The notes below the pieces were generated by a model, which saw only the letters and a program-made list of their open reading frames with translations, did no database searches and was not told where the DNA came from. Made by a program: the position numbers and the translations under genes. From Aptenodytes patagonicus (taxonomy: Eukaryota; Chordata; Aves; Sphenisciformes; Spheniscidae), in assembly GCF_965638725.1 (NCBI RefSeq), contig NC_134950.1, positions 145,505,636 to 145,569,635 of the forward strand: DNA of 64,000 nucleotides. Direction: 5' to 3'. This document shows positions 1 through 10,200 of the stretch, in pieces (the first letter of the stretch is position 1; every line of letters starts with the position of its first letter).

Positions 1-1853
1 GTTTCATGCTGTTTTGTAGAACACTTCTTGTAAGATCAAACTGTGAATCCCCAGCAGAACCTCAGCTGTTCCCGAAACACAGATAAAATACACCAAGCAA
101 AACAATACACTGTGTCTCATCCTTTCTGAAAGTCTTAGTCTATTCATCACACTTCTTGGTATTGCCCACCACTACCAGCTTATTTTAATCAACTGCTTTA
201 TACTCATTCTGGTAATTGCTTGTTATCCATTTCCACACCGCTGGCTTATTCATTATTTCCAGCAAAACATTACAGACCTCATTTTATGAAAATGATTTCT
301 ATACAGCATGTATCATAATTTCTTTTTGGTTTTAGTGGAGTTTGATTGCAATTTAATTCCAATTCAAATACTACATTAGAATTTTCCTTTTTAAATGCAT
401 TGCAGTAGAAGTTGTTTCTCTTTTTCGCTGTGATTTTAAAAAAATACTAGAATTAAAAATACTGGAATTGAAAAATATTGGAAAACATATTTTCGCAAAG
501 AAATAGTTGATGGAAAATTGGAAAACAGTGATGTAGAAAGAAATTTCTTTTCTTCCTCTTTTGATACACATTCCCGAATTTTTGTTTTTCCAGAACAAAA
601 AATACTTCAGAATTAAGTAAGTTTAGAATTAGCAACAAATGGTATTCGGAATTCATTTCATAACAATATTTACTAAGCTTCTTAAAACATTAATTTCTCA
701 AAATAGCTGTAAATTTCTAAAAATTAAGATGTTTTCAATTATGAAAGAAATAAGGGATTTATTAATTTCTCTAGGGGGAAACCTCCGCTGTTGATAAAAA
801 ATAAATGTATACTTACCTATTCTAAACCAGAAACGTTAAAAGGAGAATGTTGCTTTCATGAAAACAAAAGATTAAACATTTTTAAATGTTGTTATGAAAA
901 GAAAAATCCCCTTTATTTAAAGTGTATTTTTTGATGATTTATAACTATTCTAAAATGTATATTATTTGAAACATCTTCTTGACTTTGAACTTTAAAACAA
1001 ATGTAGTAGATTTTGTATTTTCAAAGAATTCCGACAATTCAGGTAAGTAATTTCAGCCTCTACAACAAATTATTTGTAATACCATCCATTTTAGCTGATG
1101 TTTATAATTAATCACGTTCGGAAATTTCTTCCCGAAATCACTTAACTTTTATATAAAGAAAATTGAGAAAATTGGTTTAGGTCCTTTCAGAGGTTTGTAT
1201 AGCTTCTTTGAACTCTACTTTGGGAGACAAAGTAGTTTGATTACCTGATCTTCAGGTGGAGAGAAAGAAAAAAAAGAGTCACATCATTTTTTTAAAAGTC
1301 CCTGAAAAAAATCTGAGGGTCATATAAAGCCACATTAAGTATGTGGCACTTTTATGTTTTAAATTCATTCTCTTTGACAGCATGAGCATTATAATCTCCC
1401 ATGGCAATCTCTACTGACATCACCACACAGAAAGGCAGATAAAACACTTCTAAAGGACAGAACCATTACATACACTCCCCCAAAACATTGGGAGAATATG
1501 GGATGAAAGGGTGAGTTTGTGTTGAACACTGTTTGTTAGGAGGTTGATAAATCAGCACATTTGAGCACAGAGGTAAATGTCAGGGATCTGCAGAAATCTC
1601 CCTTCCACGTTCATCCTGAACGTGAAGCTGCACATTTACCTGGCCAAATGACCCGGTGCCCTTCAGTCCCTCAGTCCCTTCTCCGGAACAGAGCCCGACT
1701 GGAGTTTAAAGATCCAGAGATCTTCAGGGAGAGACAGCAACCAAGACTTCACTTCTCCTTCCCCAAAAGTGAAGCCTTTTGCATGTAAAGTGAGACAGGT
1801 AATGCCCTTGGAATCTGAGGAGGGTTTTGTGTACCAAGCTTGTTACAGCTGCC
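1..1853. other. Upstream flank, AT-rich, no gene seen
   Basis: This is AT-rich non-coding sequence 5' of CDK6. Open frames are short and built of low-complexity codons, with no recognisable domain. The only internal structure I noticed is three imperfect 15-bp tandem units at about 443-487 (AATACTRGAATTRAA-like), the third much diverged. No promoter signature or RNA gene was recognised. The region could hold distal regulatory DNA, but nothing in the sequence itself shows that. Confidence 0.6.
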
Positions 1854-2465
<612 letters not shown>

Positions 2466-3779
2466 TACATTTAAGAAAACCATAATCGTTACAAAACAGA
2501 GAAATGGAGGGAGGTAGTGTATGTCTATATGAACCTTGAATGTGATGTGATTTTTCACATCTTTAAAAAAAAAATTTGATCTGAATATTTGAATCTTTGA
2601 CACTTTCACATTTAAAGGTCAAGGGGTTTGCCATTAACTTCAGCATCCTTTTCTGAAACATCCTGGACTTCAGAAGTTGTTGAGGAATTTCTGTGTTTTA
2701 AACTAAAATATATTATGAGCATAAAATAAGTTATTGCAAAGCATGCATGGTATCCTGCAAACACTCACATGCCACTGGCCTTTTCCTTGAAGGGGTGAGT
2801 GGTACCAGCTCCCTCTTTTCTCCAGGGGAAATCAGAGGTCTCCCTTCCGCTCTCAGCCAGTTTCCCCTCACCAGCCCCCAGGTGCTGCTTCTAAACCTCT
2901 CAGAAATAGGAAGGGCATGTGAAATTGCTGGGGTCAGTTTTGAAGCCAGGAAAACAAATTTTATTTAAGCTATAGGAGTTCATGTATGCTTGGTAGCACT
3001 GTAAGTCCAGATAGAGTAATTGTGTTATATGCTGCTTTCTGATATGAATTCTTTTCATTTGTACAGTATTGTACCTATTTTTTTACTCATTCTAAATCGG
3101 TGTATGATGCCAAGTCCTCGACATACACTTTTTGAGTTATAAACCCACTTAGTTAAATTACGCTTCCCATCCTAAGAGGGGATCTGGGTCCACTCCCTCC
3201 CAGTTAAACCACTGTAAGAGCTGGTTCTGGAGCTGGACCATAATCATCCTTGAGGTCCAGAAAAGCATGTGCTGGAGGGTACCAGCTGGGAGAACTGGGA
3301 ATTAGGCACTCCGGATGTGTGTTTTCCCCCGTGGAGACGGAGTAGATCGGCATCTGTTTCGTGATTTTTTTTCTGCGGTGAATTTCAATATTTATAGGAA
3401 TCGGCTCCCTACAAAATGTTCTCCGCATCGGAGAACAGGCTGACTACGTGCCCAGCTCCTCCGCACAGCCTGCCCTCCTCGCCCCCCTGCCCCGTGCATC
3501 TCCAGCTGCAACCCTGTCGGGGCAAAGACTTTGCTGGGGGGGCGGAGGGACGTCTTCAGCAACGAAGTTTCTTGGTGCTTCCCGAAAGCATTCATGAGCG
3601 CTTACTTCCTGCCGGAGCTCTGCGCTCTCTGTGAATGGAAAGTAGCAAAAAAGCCCAGAAGAATCCGCCTTTTCCCGGAGAAAAAAAAATATGGTTATTC
3701 CCCAGGAAGGGGAAAAAAAAACCAACCCAAAACCCCCAAAGGGTTATTTCCCAGCGCCTTGCACGCTGAGCCCTAGGAA
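2466..3779. other. Promoter-distal flank
   Basis: This is non-coding sequence between the purine tract and the CpG island. AT-rich DNA gives way to mixed-composition DNA after about 2750, and CpG becomes frequent from about 3390. Short open frames of up to about 93 codons are present on both strands. They overlap each other and show no domain, splice context or codon signal. I see no gene here. Confidence 0.6.
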
Positions 3780-3850
3780 TGAGTCAGGCTTCTCAGTGCT
3801 GCCGCAGCCGGCTGAGCCCGCGTCCGTGCAGCGCCGAGCACGGCGGCGGC

Positions 3851-3897
3851 GGGGCCGGGGCCGGGGCCGGGGCCGGGGCCGGGGCCGGGGCCGGGCC
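3851..3897 (+). repeat. (GGGGCC)7 hexanucleotide run
   Basis: Seven perfect GGGGCC units occupy 3851-3892, followed by a partial GGGCC. The strand has many G4 runs spaced by CC, a pattern known to fold into G-quadruplexes. It sits at the 5' side of the CpG island, close to the expected transcription start, so it is either core promoter or very early 5' UTR. Confidence 0.97.
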
Positions 3898-4098
3898 CTG
3901 CCGGGACCCCCCGGGGCGCCTCGCCCCGGGCCATGCCTGGCCGCGGCGCTCGCGGCGACCCTTGCGGTATGCGGCTGCCTTTGGCAGAGGCACATGAAGG
4001 ATTTCATTGAGTGTGAAGACAGAGAGCAGAGACAGAAAGCAGAAGGAGGCGGCTGCAGCCTTTGTAGTCGGGGAGGAATGCGGAAATGTTGAAGCACT

Positions 4099-4221
4099 AT
4101 GTCAAACTTTTTTGAAACGGGGTCAAGTCACATTCAGCCAGCGTGGGAAAGCAAGGGGAAAAAAAAAGTTGAGGAGAGGGGAAAAAAAAAAAAAAGCAAG
4201 CTGCTGCTGCTCCCAGGCTGA
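4099..4221 (+). promoter_or_regulatory. uORF of 40 codons in the putative exon 1
   Basis: ATG at 4099 with A at -3, read to TGA at 4219-4221. The first codons give M-S-N-F-F-E-T-G-S-S, and the rest is lysine-rich and then leucine-rich. It lies in the balanced-composition part of the CpG island. Whether it is in the mRNA depends on the transcription start, which I cannot place. A further uORF opens at 3994 and ends at 4092 (32 codons), and a 29-codon one opens at 4524. The products are probably not functional as proteins. Any role would be translational control. Confidence 0.35.
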
Positions 4222-4523
4222 ACAGAGGCTGAGGGAGCGAGCGAGGAGAGGCAGCGCAGCGCAGCGCAGCGCAGCGCCGGGGGCAGCGGCGGAGCAGCGG
4301 CAACGCCGAGGGCCGGTGCCCGAGCCCCGCACCGGCAGGCTGCGGCCGGCGGGGCTGCGGTCGCGGCGCTGCAGCTCCCCGGGGGCCGCCGGCCGCGATT
4401 TTTATTTCGCGTTTTCATTTTCCCCGGGCAGGGTGGGGGCGGGAGGAGCGGGCTGGGGGACGAGTGCGAGCTGCCTTCTGCGCCAAGGTGCAGCCCGGCG
4501 GCGGCGGCGGCGGCGGCGGGAGG

Positions 4524-4613
4524 ATGCGAGCCGAGGGCGGCCGAGCCGCGGAGCAGCTACCTGTGTGGCCCGGGCGGCCGCTGCCGGGACCTGCCGGAGA
4601 CATCGCCATGTGA
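4524..4613 (+). promoter_or_regulatory. uORF of 29 codons ending in ATG-TGA
   Basis: The ATG is at 4524-4526. The frame's last sense codon is a second ATG (4608-4610) immediately followed by TGA (4611-4613), so the same stop also makes a minimal start-stop element. The second ATG has G at -3. Start-stop elements are known to stall ribosomes at 5' leaders. A further 5-codon uORF follows at 4655-4672. Confidence 0.35.
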
Positions 4614-4700
4614 AGGGGCAGACCCCGGGCCGGCTCTCCACCCCGCCTCGCTCAATGGGAGGTTTGTTTTAGGGAGGACTCACCCCCTCCCTCCCCAACA

Positions 4701-4719
4701 CCCCCCCCCCCCCCCCCCC
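4701..4719 (+). repeat. C19 homopolymer inside exon 1
   Basis: Nineteen consecutive C residues, 58 bases before the exon 1 donor. If transcribed as inferred, it is a poly(C) stretch in the 5' UTR of the sort bound by poly(C)-binding proteins. Its length is likely to vary between individuals and between sequencing platforms. Confidence 0.9.
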
Positions 4720-4777
4720 GGGGCTGAGGATTATTTGGGGATCTGGTGGCGGTGGAGGCGGCCGTGGCGCACACCAG

Positions 4778-6723
4778 GTAACGCGGGGCGCCCATGTGCG
4801 CCGCGCACCCGGCCCAGCGGCGTGGCCCACACGCCGCCCCCCGCCCGACCCGGGGAGCCCACGCCGCGCACCCCCCGGCGGACGGCACCGCGGACGCGTG
4901 CCTTCGGCGGCCGGGGCCGGGGGCAGCTCGCCCCGCGGTGCCGCCGCACCCCCGTCAGGGTCGGCGTGGGGGCGCCCCCCGTGTCGGCGGCCGCGGAGGG
5001 GGCCGCGGGGGGGGGGTGTGTGTGCCCTCCCGGGGAGTCGCCGCGGGGGTCCCCTCAGCGTCCTGCCGAGCAGCCGAGCCGGGCCCCCTCCTCTGTCCCC
5101 TGAGAGCGAGCGGGGGGACGCGGTTCCTCGCGTGTCCCCCGCCGCCCCCCCCCCGCCGCGTGTGGGGCGCCCGCGGAGGGGAGCTCGGTGCCGAGGTGGG
5201 GGGGGGGGGGGGCACCGAAGGGCGCCCCCGGTGTCCCGCCGCGCCCGGGGAGGCCGAGCGGTAACTTTCCACCCGGCGCAGCGGCCGCGCCGAGGCGGGC
5301 CCGCCGCCCCCGCGGCCACGCACACGCGCGCCGCCGGTGCCCGCCGCCGGGGGGCGCCCTCCGCAGCGGCGCGGCGCGGGACGCGGGGCGCGGGCGGCCC
5401 CGCCGGGGGGCTCCGGGGCAGGTGTCCCCCCGCGGCGGCGGGGACGGGGCGCGGCGGTCCGCGCTCGGTGCCGCCCGGTGATGCTGCGGGCGCGGAGGTG
5501 CGGGGGGCGCGGGGTTGCCCGCTGGACGGGGCGGTGCGGAGGCAGCTGGTGGTGGCGGCCGAAGTCAGTGGGGCAGGGTGGTGCCCCTGGCTGCAGCCGG
5601 GAAAAAGCGGTGAGCAGCGGGCACAGGTTTCCTTCAGACTGCTCTTCTTTTCATCTGCAGCTAAGGTGTAAGATCAGCATAAATGTAAAAAATGCCTCTG
5701 GCTTTATGTGTGGATTCAAGTTAGGGGATCCCCGACTGAGCTATCTGGGGCACTTTAATCCTGGCACGGTAAAATGCAGTGTAGGAGAGGGTTACAGCCC
5801 CGGAGGTCACAATATCGTTATATTTTAAAAAGGGGCAGGGGGAAAGGAGAGGATTGATGTCGAGCTCTCTGAGGGGAGAGGATTTGCCCACAGTCCTGCA
5901 GAAAGCGTGGATGAAACTGGATGCAGAAGGAAGTACTTCTGCTCTCCGGCCTCATGCACTACACTGCAGAGCGTGCTGTTCCTGAAGACCATCTTTCATC
6001 ACGCTGTCCTGCAAGGAACTGCCAGTCAGACATCCAGTGGTAGCAGTATCCGCGGCCAAAACCCTTGCATGTTCTTAAGTTTGCTAGTGTACATTTCTGA
6101 ATCTACCTCTAGCACACAATGCTCGGTAACATATCATTATCGTCATTTAAGTATGTACATATTTCTCCTCCCCACAGGCGCTTTGAGGCAGGAACTTATC
6201 TCTTGCGATGTGTTCATGCAGGGCTTAGCACAGGGGAGAGCAGATCAAGGCTGAAACCTCCAGGTGCTATCATTTACGAATAAGTAACAGTAATATAACA
6301 TGGGATATATTTCCAAGACCCCACCATGTGCACCGAAGAAATCTTTGAGTCCTGCAATCCTGACATAAGTTCCTGGACATAACTTCCTCTCACACATGCA
6401 TAGTTAGCTTTGCTATCCCCATCATCCGTGTCTCACAGGGTTGTCGTATTCAGCCCATTGCTCAGGAGAATCCCACAGCACGTGGTTGCTCTGTAGCTGC
6501 GTGTTGTAGCCTTCTGTGCAGACCATGATAACTATGTTGTGTTGTGTCATCCATGCAGGAACGTTGATACATGTGTCACCCTGGCAGTTCACATCTTCCT
6601 TTGCACCACGTTGTTGCTTTGCATGTAGCTATCTACTATATTAGCTTAATTTTCTCGGGTTTTGAATGATGCAAAGTAATGAAGTAAACTAAACTCACTT
6701 TTCTTGCTTGATTTGTCCTCCAG
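4778..6723 (+). other. CDK6: CDK6 intron 1 (1,946 bp)
   Basis: The intron runs from GT at 4778 to AG at 6722-6723. The first 860 bases are still CpG island, including a G15 run at 5198-5212. After about 5640 the composition falls to ordinary intronic levels. The acceptor has a convincing pyrimidine tract (about 6697-6721) before CAG. No further exon or repeat family was recognised. The frame at 5907-6254 is an unsupported chance ORF. Confidence 0.65.
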
Positions 6724-6981
6724 ATCTAATTGGCCTTACACACACAATGCTCCTAAAGACTGTATGATAATTCCTGGTGGCCGAAAAAGGAGGCACATTG
6801 GGGCCCATACAGAAGAGGAACGAGAACAGGAGGGCAAGAGCTTCCTACTGCCCCTCTGGCAGAGGTACCAAGTGCACGGCGTATCTGCAACCCGAGCAAA
6901 GTACTGGTTTTCAGAAAGCGAGTGAGACCAAGAGCTGCCCTGAGGCACTTGGAGCACGGGAGGAAGAGGAGCAGCGCCAGC
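6724..6981 (+). other. CDK6: CDK6 exon 2, 5' UTR portion
   Basis: The exon begins after a CTCCAG acceptor at 6723 and is non-coding up to the start codon at 6982. The reading frame of the kinase has a stop (TAA) at 6754-6756 and no in-frame ATG between it and 6982. This fixes the initiator and excludes an N-terminal extension from exon 1. Two overlapping uORFs in the other frames are present (6747-6767 and 6764-6925). Confidence 0.75.
6747..6925 (+). promoter_or_regulatory. Overlapping pair of uORFs in exon 2
   Basis: The first uORF, 6747-6767, is six codons long. Its TGA overlaps the ATG of the second (sequence ATGA at 6764-6767). The second uORF, 6764-6925, is 53 codons, starts [10 protein letters not shown] and is rich in Arg and Glu. 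It ends 56 nt before the CDK6 start. The stop/start overlap is a classical termination-reinitiation geometry. Neither is in frame with the kinase. Function is inferred only, and conservation in other birds would decide it. Confidence 0.5.
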
Positions 6982-7214
6982 ATGGATAAGGACAGCACAA
7001 ACCTGGCTGACCAGCAGTATGAATGTGTGGCTGAGATTGGGGAAGGAGCCTACGGGAAAGTGTTCAAAGCCCGAGACTTGAAGAACGGAGGTCGCTTTGT
7101 TGCGCTGAAGCGGGTACGGGTGCAGACCAGTGAGGAGGGCATGCCGCTGTCCACCATCCGAGAGGTGGCAGTTTTGAGGCACCTGGAGACGTTCGAGCAC
7201 CCCAACGTGGTCAG
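6982..7214 (+). CDS. CDK6: CDK6 coding exon 2: kinase N-lobe, residues 1-77 plus 2 nt
   Basis: This is the first coding exon of cyclin-dependent kinase 6, the Ser/Thr kinase that binds D-type cyclins and phosphorylates RB proteins in G1. The start ATG at 6982 has A at -3 and G at +4, with an in-frame stop upstream at 6754. Visible motifs are the glycine loop GEGAYG (residues 20-25, with inhibitory-site Tyr24), ATP-anchoring K43 in VALKRVRV, and the cyclin-contact helix PLSTIRE (55-61) with the conserved E61. Codon 78 (Arg) is split AG|A across the intron, and the donor is CAG|GTGAGG after 7214. Compared with human CDK6 as I remember it, differences are confined to residues 2 and 5-8 of the N-terminus and S50 for G50. 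CDK4 is excluded by the sequence around the glycine loop and N-terminus. Confidence 0.97.
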
Positions 7215-10200
7215 GTGAGGAAGTGGGGCAGGCGTCCCGATCAGCGGGGTCCTGGTTTTAGTACATGAATTGGGCAAGCAAGCTTGGGTACCTAAATGGA
7301 CTGGACGCTAGTTCGGGGTTGTGGATGAAGTGAGCACTAAACTGTGTACATGAAGTGTGGTTTGAGGTTTCAGCAGGCCATGGTGCTGCCTGCCAGACCT
7401 CACCTCATCCCTGTGCATTGCCTCCCACACACACAAACACCCATCTCCAGAGGCATAGGTGTGTGACTTAAGTGTTTGAGTGGATGGGCAAGGAGCCATA
7501 TATACACTATTTCCTCAGGCATATGAGAGAATGAAAAAAACCCAACATCTCCCTGGTTTTGTCTCAGGTATTAGTTCTGCCAGCTGCAGCTGATTTTTAG
7601 CAGCTCTTTTCATTATCAAAATGGCAAAGATTATGAGAGTGGTAGTGGAATGCGCGTTCTACCTTTTTAGATGCTTTTATAGAGAGTTGTAGATTATCGT
7701 GTTAAAGAGAAGTAACAGCTTAAGACTTCAAGCTTTGCAGGCGGCCTTACGGTTGAATACTGTTTGACTGGTACTAATTTCACCGCATGCTGATGATTGT
7801 GCTACCAAGAGTGCAACAGTACAGATGTCAGGCCTTGCTTGCAAAATGGTGGCAATGGCCTCAGGATGTCTTTTCTGTCATGTCAGTAGCATAAACCCCA
7901 GATAAATGACCGGCGTTCTTGAACAGATTCTCTCAATGGTAAGGCTGGCCCTACCATAACCTCTTACATTTTTCTACAGCTGGAAATCTCCAGCAGCCTG
8001 TGAGTGTCTTTTATTAATATTACGAACTTTAAGAAGTAAGCTTCACTTTGCAGATACCCAGGTACGCAATGATTTGAAACTGGTTAGCATCTTGCTGATG
8101 GCGCTGTATTGACAAGAATATTTCCTGTTATTTGCATTATTGTATGCACATATTGCATAGCAAAAGGAAAATATTTTATACTTCACTAACACCAAGCCTC
8201 TTTCAGCCCTAGAGAAACAGATACTCTGAAGTTAGAGGTTACCTTCAAAACAGCTTGTAGCTGTGATCCTCCTGTTTTAGGGTCTGAGATGAGGGGGTTT
8301 ATAGTAGGTGCAAGAGGAAAGGTGAGACAGAGAATAATATTTAAAATACAAAAGTGAATAGCTAGAGATAAATTAATTTTTGTTCATCTCAAGGCAACAT
8401 AATACAACAGTCCCATTTCTGTCTAAACTGAATAGGCAAAGTATTTGTATTCTGAAATACTGATAACGGAGTGCGCGTCATCAGTCTCACACTTTTCCAT
8501 TGCTAATCAAGCAAATCCACAATTTGGTTAACAACCATTATTTTGACTGGCACCTAATATAATGCCAGAGGCTTAGTCAATAAATTTCAAAAGTGGGGGC
8601 ATCTTTGCGTGGACAATGTGTCATATTTGATCACCGAATCAAGTGGCTTGGTTTACAGAAGAGCGCACACAAAGTTCTTCCTTGGCAGTAGAGATCATCG
8701 ATAGTTCTCAAAATCTCTGAAATCGAGCCCAATAATTTATGAGAGTAAATGAGGATTTAGTTGTCCAGGTTTAGACATTTACATATTTGAAAATTGTAAA
8801 CCTTGTTTGGGAATAATTCAACACAGCAATATTTACGAATTTTCTGCCATTGAGATCTTTCCATATGAAGTAAAAGGGTTTTTTAAGAGCTTTCTAATCC
8901 TGAACTCAGCAAAATCATGAAAAATAAAATTCTTGTTTTCCAAAGAGCTATTTGATGAACTGACCATGCAGCTGCAGGCTTGTTTTGCTTGGGTTTAAGT
9001 GCAGTGCAATCTCGACATAGCGTTTGCATAAATATATTGAAGCTTAAAATATTTTTACAAGTTTGAATGAAAATTCATTCTCTGCAAGCAGTAAGTATTT
9101 CAACCAGCAATATGAGAATGTAGTTTCAATATAAAAATCTCTGAAAGTGCGTTCCAGGTCCTTATAGTGGTGTTGTGAAGCCTGTATCCTTTGCCATAAG
9201 CAGCATTTCAGATGCAAGGGGTTGGGCTGTGATGTATCAGGATGCTTGGGACCTCGGCTGCACACCTTTTTCCACAAACAGGCAGGGGAATATAAGAAGC
9301 AATTTCAAACATTATCTCTTCTAAAATGGGAGGAATGTTATTTAAAAACTCATCTCTGTTGTGCATGTTTTTAATCTGTAGAGCAGATGAAGCTATAAGT
9401 AGCACTTTGGAGTGACTGAAATCATATCCTTATAATGAAAGATTATTTGAAAATATTTACATGCCCCAGTTCCGTTACAAAATACGGTAGAAGAATTTGT
9501 AATTTATTGAAATTAAAGGTCTATTTTTGTATTATGTAAATATACTCAGAAAAGGAAATACTGTAAAAGAAGATCTGCACTTTTAAGCAGCTGGCCTGGC
9601 TGTACTTAATTATTGAGCATATTATGCTCACAAAAATGTTCATTGTTTGGGCATGCATTCTGGAAACTGGTATCATGGCCAGGCTAGTAAATAAAAATAA
9701 TGGCAAATGCATTGCCTACATACTAGATTAAAGTGTACATCATTTTCAGAGCACTGGGATAACAACACAAACATTCGAAATCAAATTTTTTTGATTTTGA
9801 GGGGACATCTAGCCTTTTTCTGAATATTACAGGCAACTAGCCTCAGAGAAATAAGTGAGAACTGCAAATATAATGTTGAATCTGTTACCTCTGAGTAATG
9901 GCATGTGTGATCCATGAGTCGCTCAATGCAAACCGACAGTCATCCTGTGAGTCAAAATTTAGACAGACTTCAAGCAGATGAGCCGCATGTGCCCTGTGCT
10001 TGGCGGTGGTACTCTGGCATCAGCTGACGGCAATGGCAGAAATCACAGGCCACATCTCATCATGCTGAACTCAAATGGTAGGTCTGGGCATGTCCAGAGA
10101 GTACAGTAAGGAGCTCAGCAGTCCAGGGCTTCTCTGTCTCCATGAAGTGGTGCTGAACGTGAAGAACAGTTTGGTAAGGAAAAGACCCCGTACTTGCTAG

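Larger units (their letters stand above)
3990..4777 (+). other. CDK6: CDK6 exon 1, non-coding (5' boundary uncertain)
   Basis: This is inferred as the first, untranslated exon. The 3' boundary is a good donor, CCAG|GTAACG, with the exon ending at 4777. In human CDK6 the first exon is also non-coding and the start codon is in exon 2, which fits this layout. The 5' limit is a guess. About 3990-4160 has balanced base composition inside an otherwise GC-saturated island, suggesting transcribed, constrained leader. The segment holds several ATGs opening short uORFs (3994, 4099, 4524, 4655). There is no evidence of a coding first exon joined in frame to the kinase, because exon 2 has an in-frame stop upstream of the start codon. 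Confidence 0.6.
3780..5640. promoter_or_regulatory. CDK6: CpG island spanning the CDK6 promoter, exon 1 and start of intron 1
   Basis: A sharply bounded GC- and CpG-dense block, typical of a vertebrate housekeeping or cell-cycle promoter. It lacks an obvious TATA box upstream of the likely first exon. It contains (GGGGCC)7 at 3851-3892, (GCAGC)5 at 4251-4275, (GGC)7 at 4497-4517, a C19 run at 4701-4719 and a G15 run at 5198-5212. A TTTCGCG word resembling an E2F site lies at 4405-4411. The transcription start cannot be fixed from sequence alone. The island overlaps the inferred non-coding exon 1, whose donor follows 4777. Many long open frames here reflect high GC, not coding. Confidence 0.9.

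Noticed and set aside
4007..5828. Many 60-291-codon open frames in the CpG island on both strands
   Set aside because: High GC removes stop codons. The frames are Arg/Pro/Gly/Ala-rich, overlap in all phases and carry no domain.
6922..6981. N-terminal extension of the kinase from the in-frame GTG at 6922
   Set aside because: GTG is not a credible eukaryotic start here. The ATG at 6982 has a good Kozak context and matches the CDK6 N-terminus.
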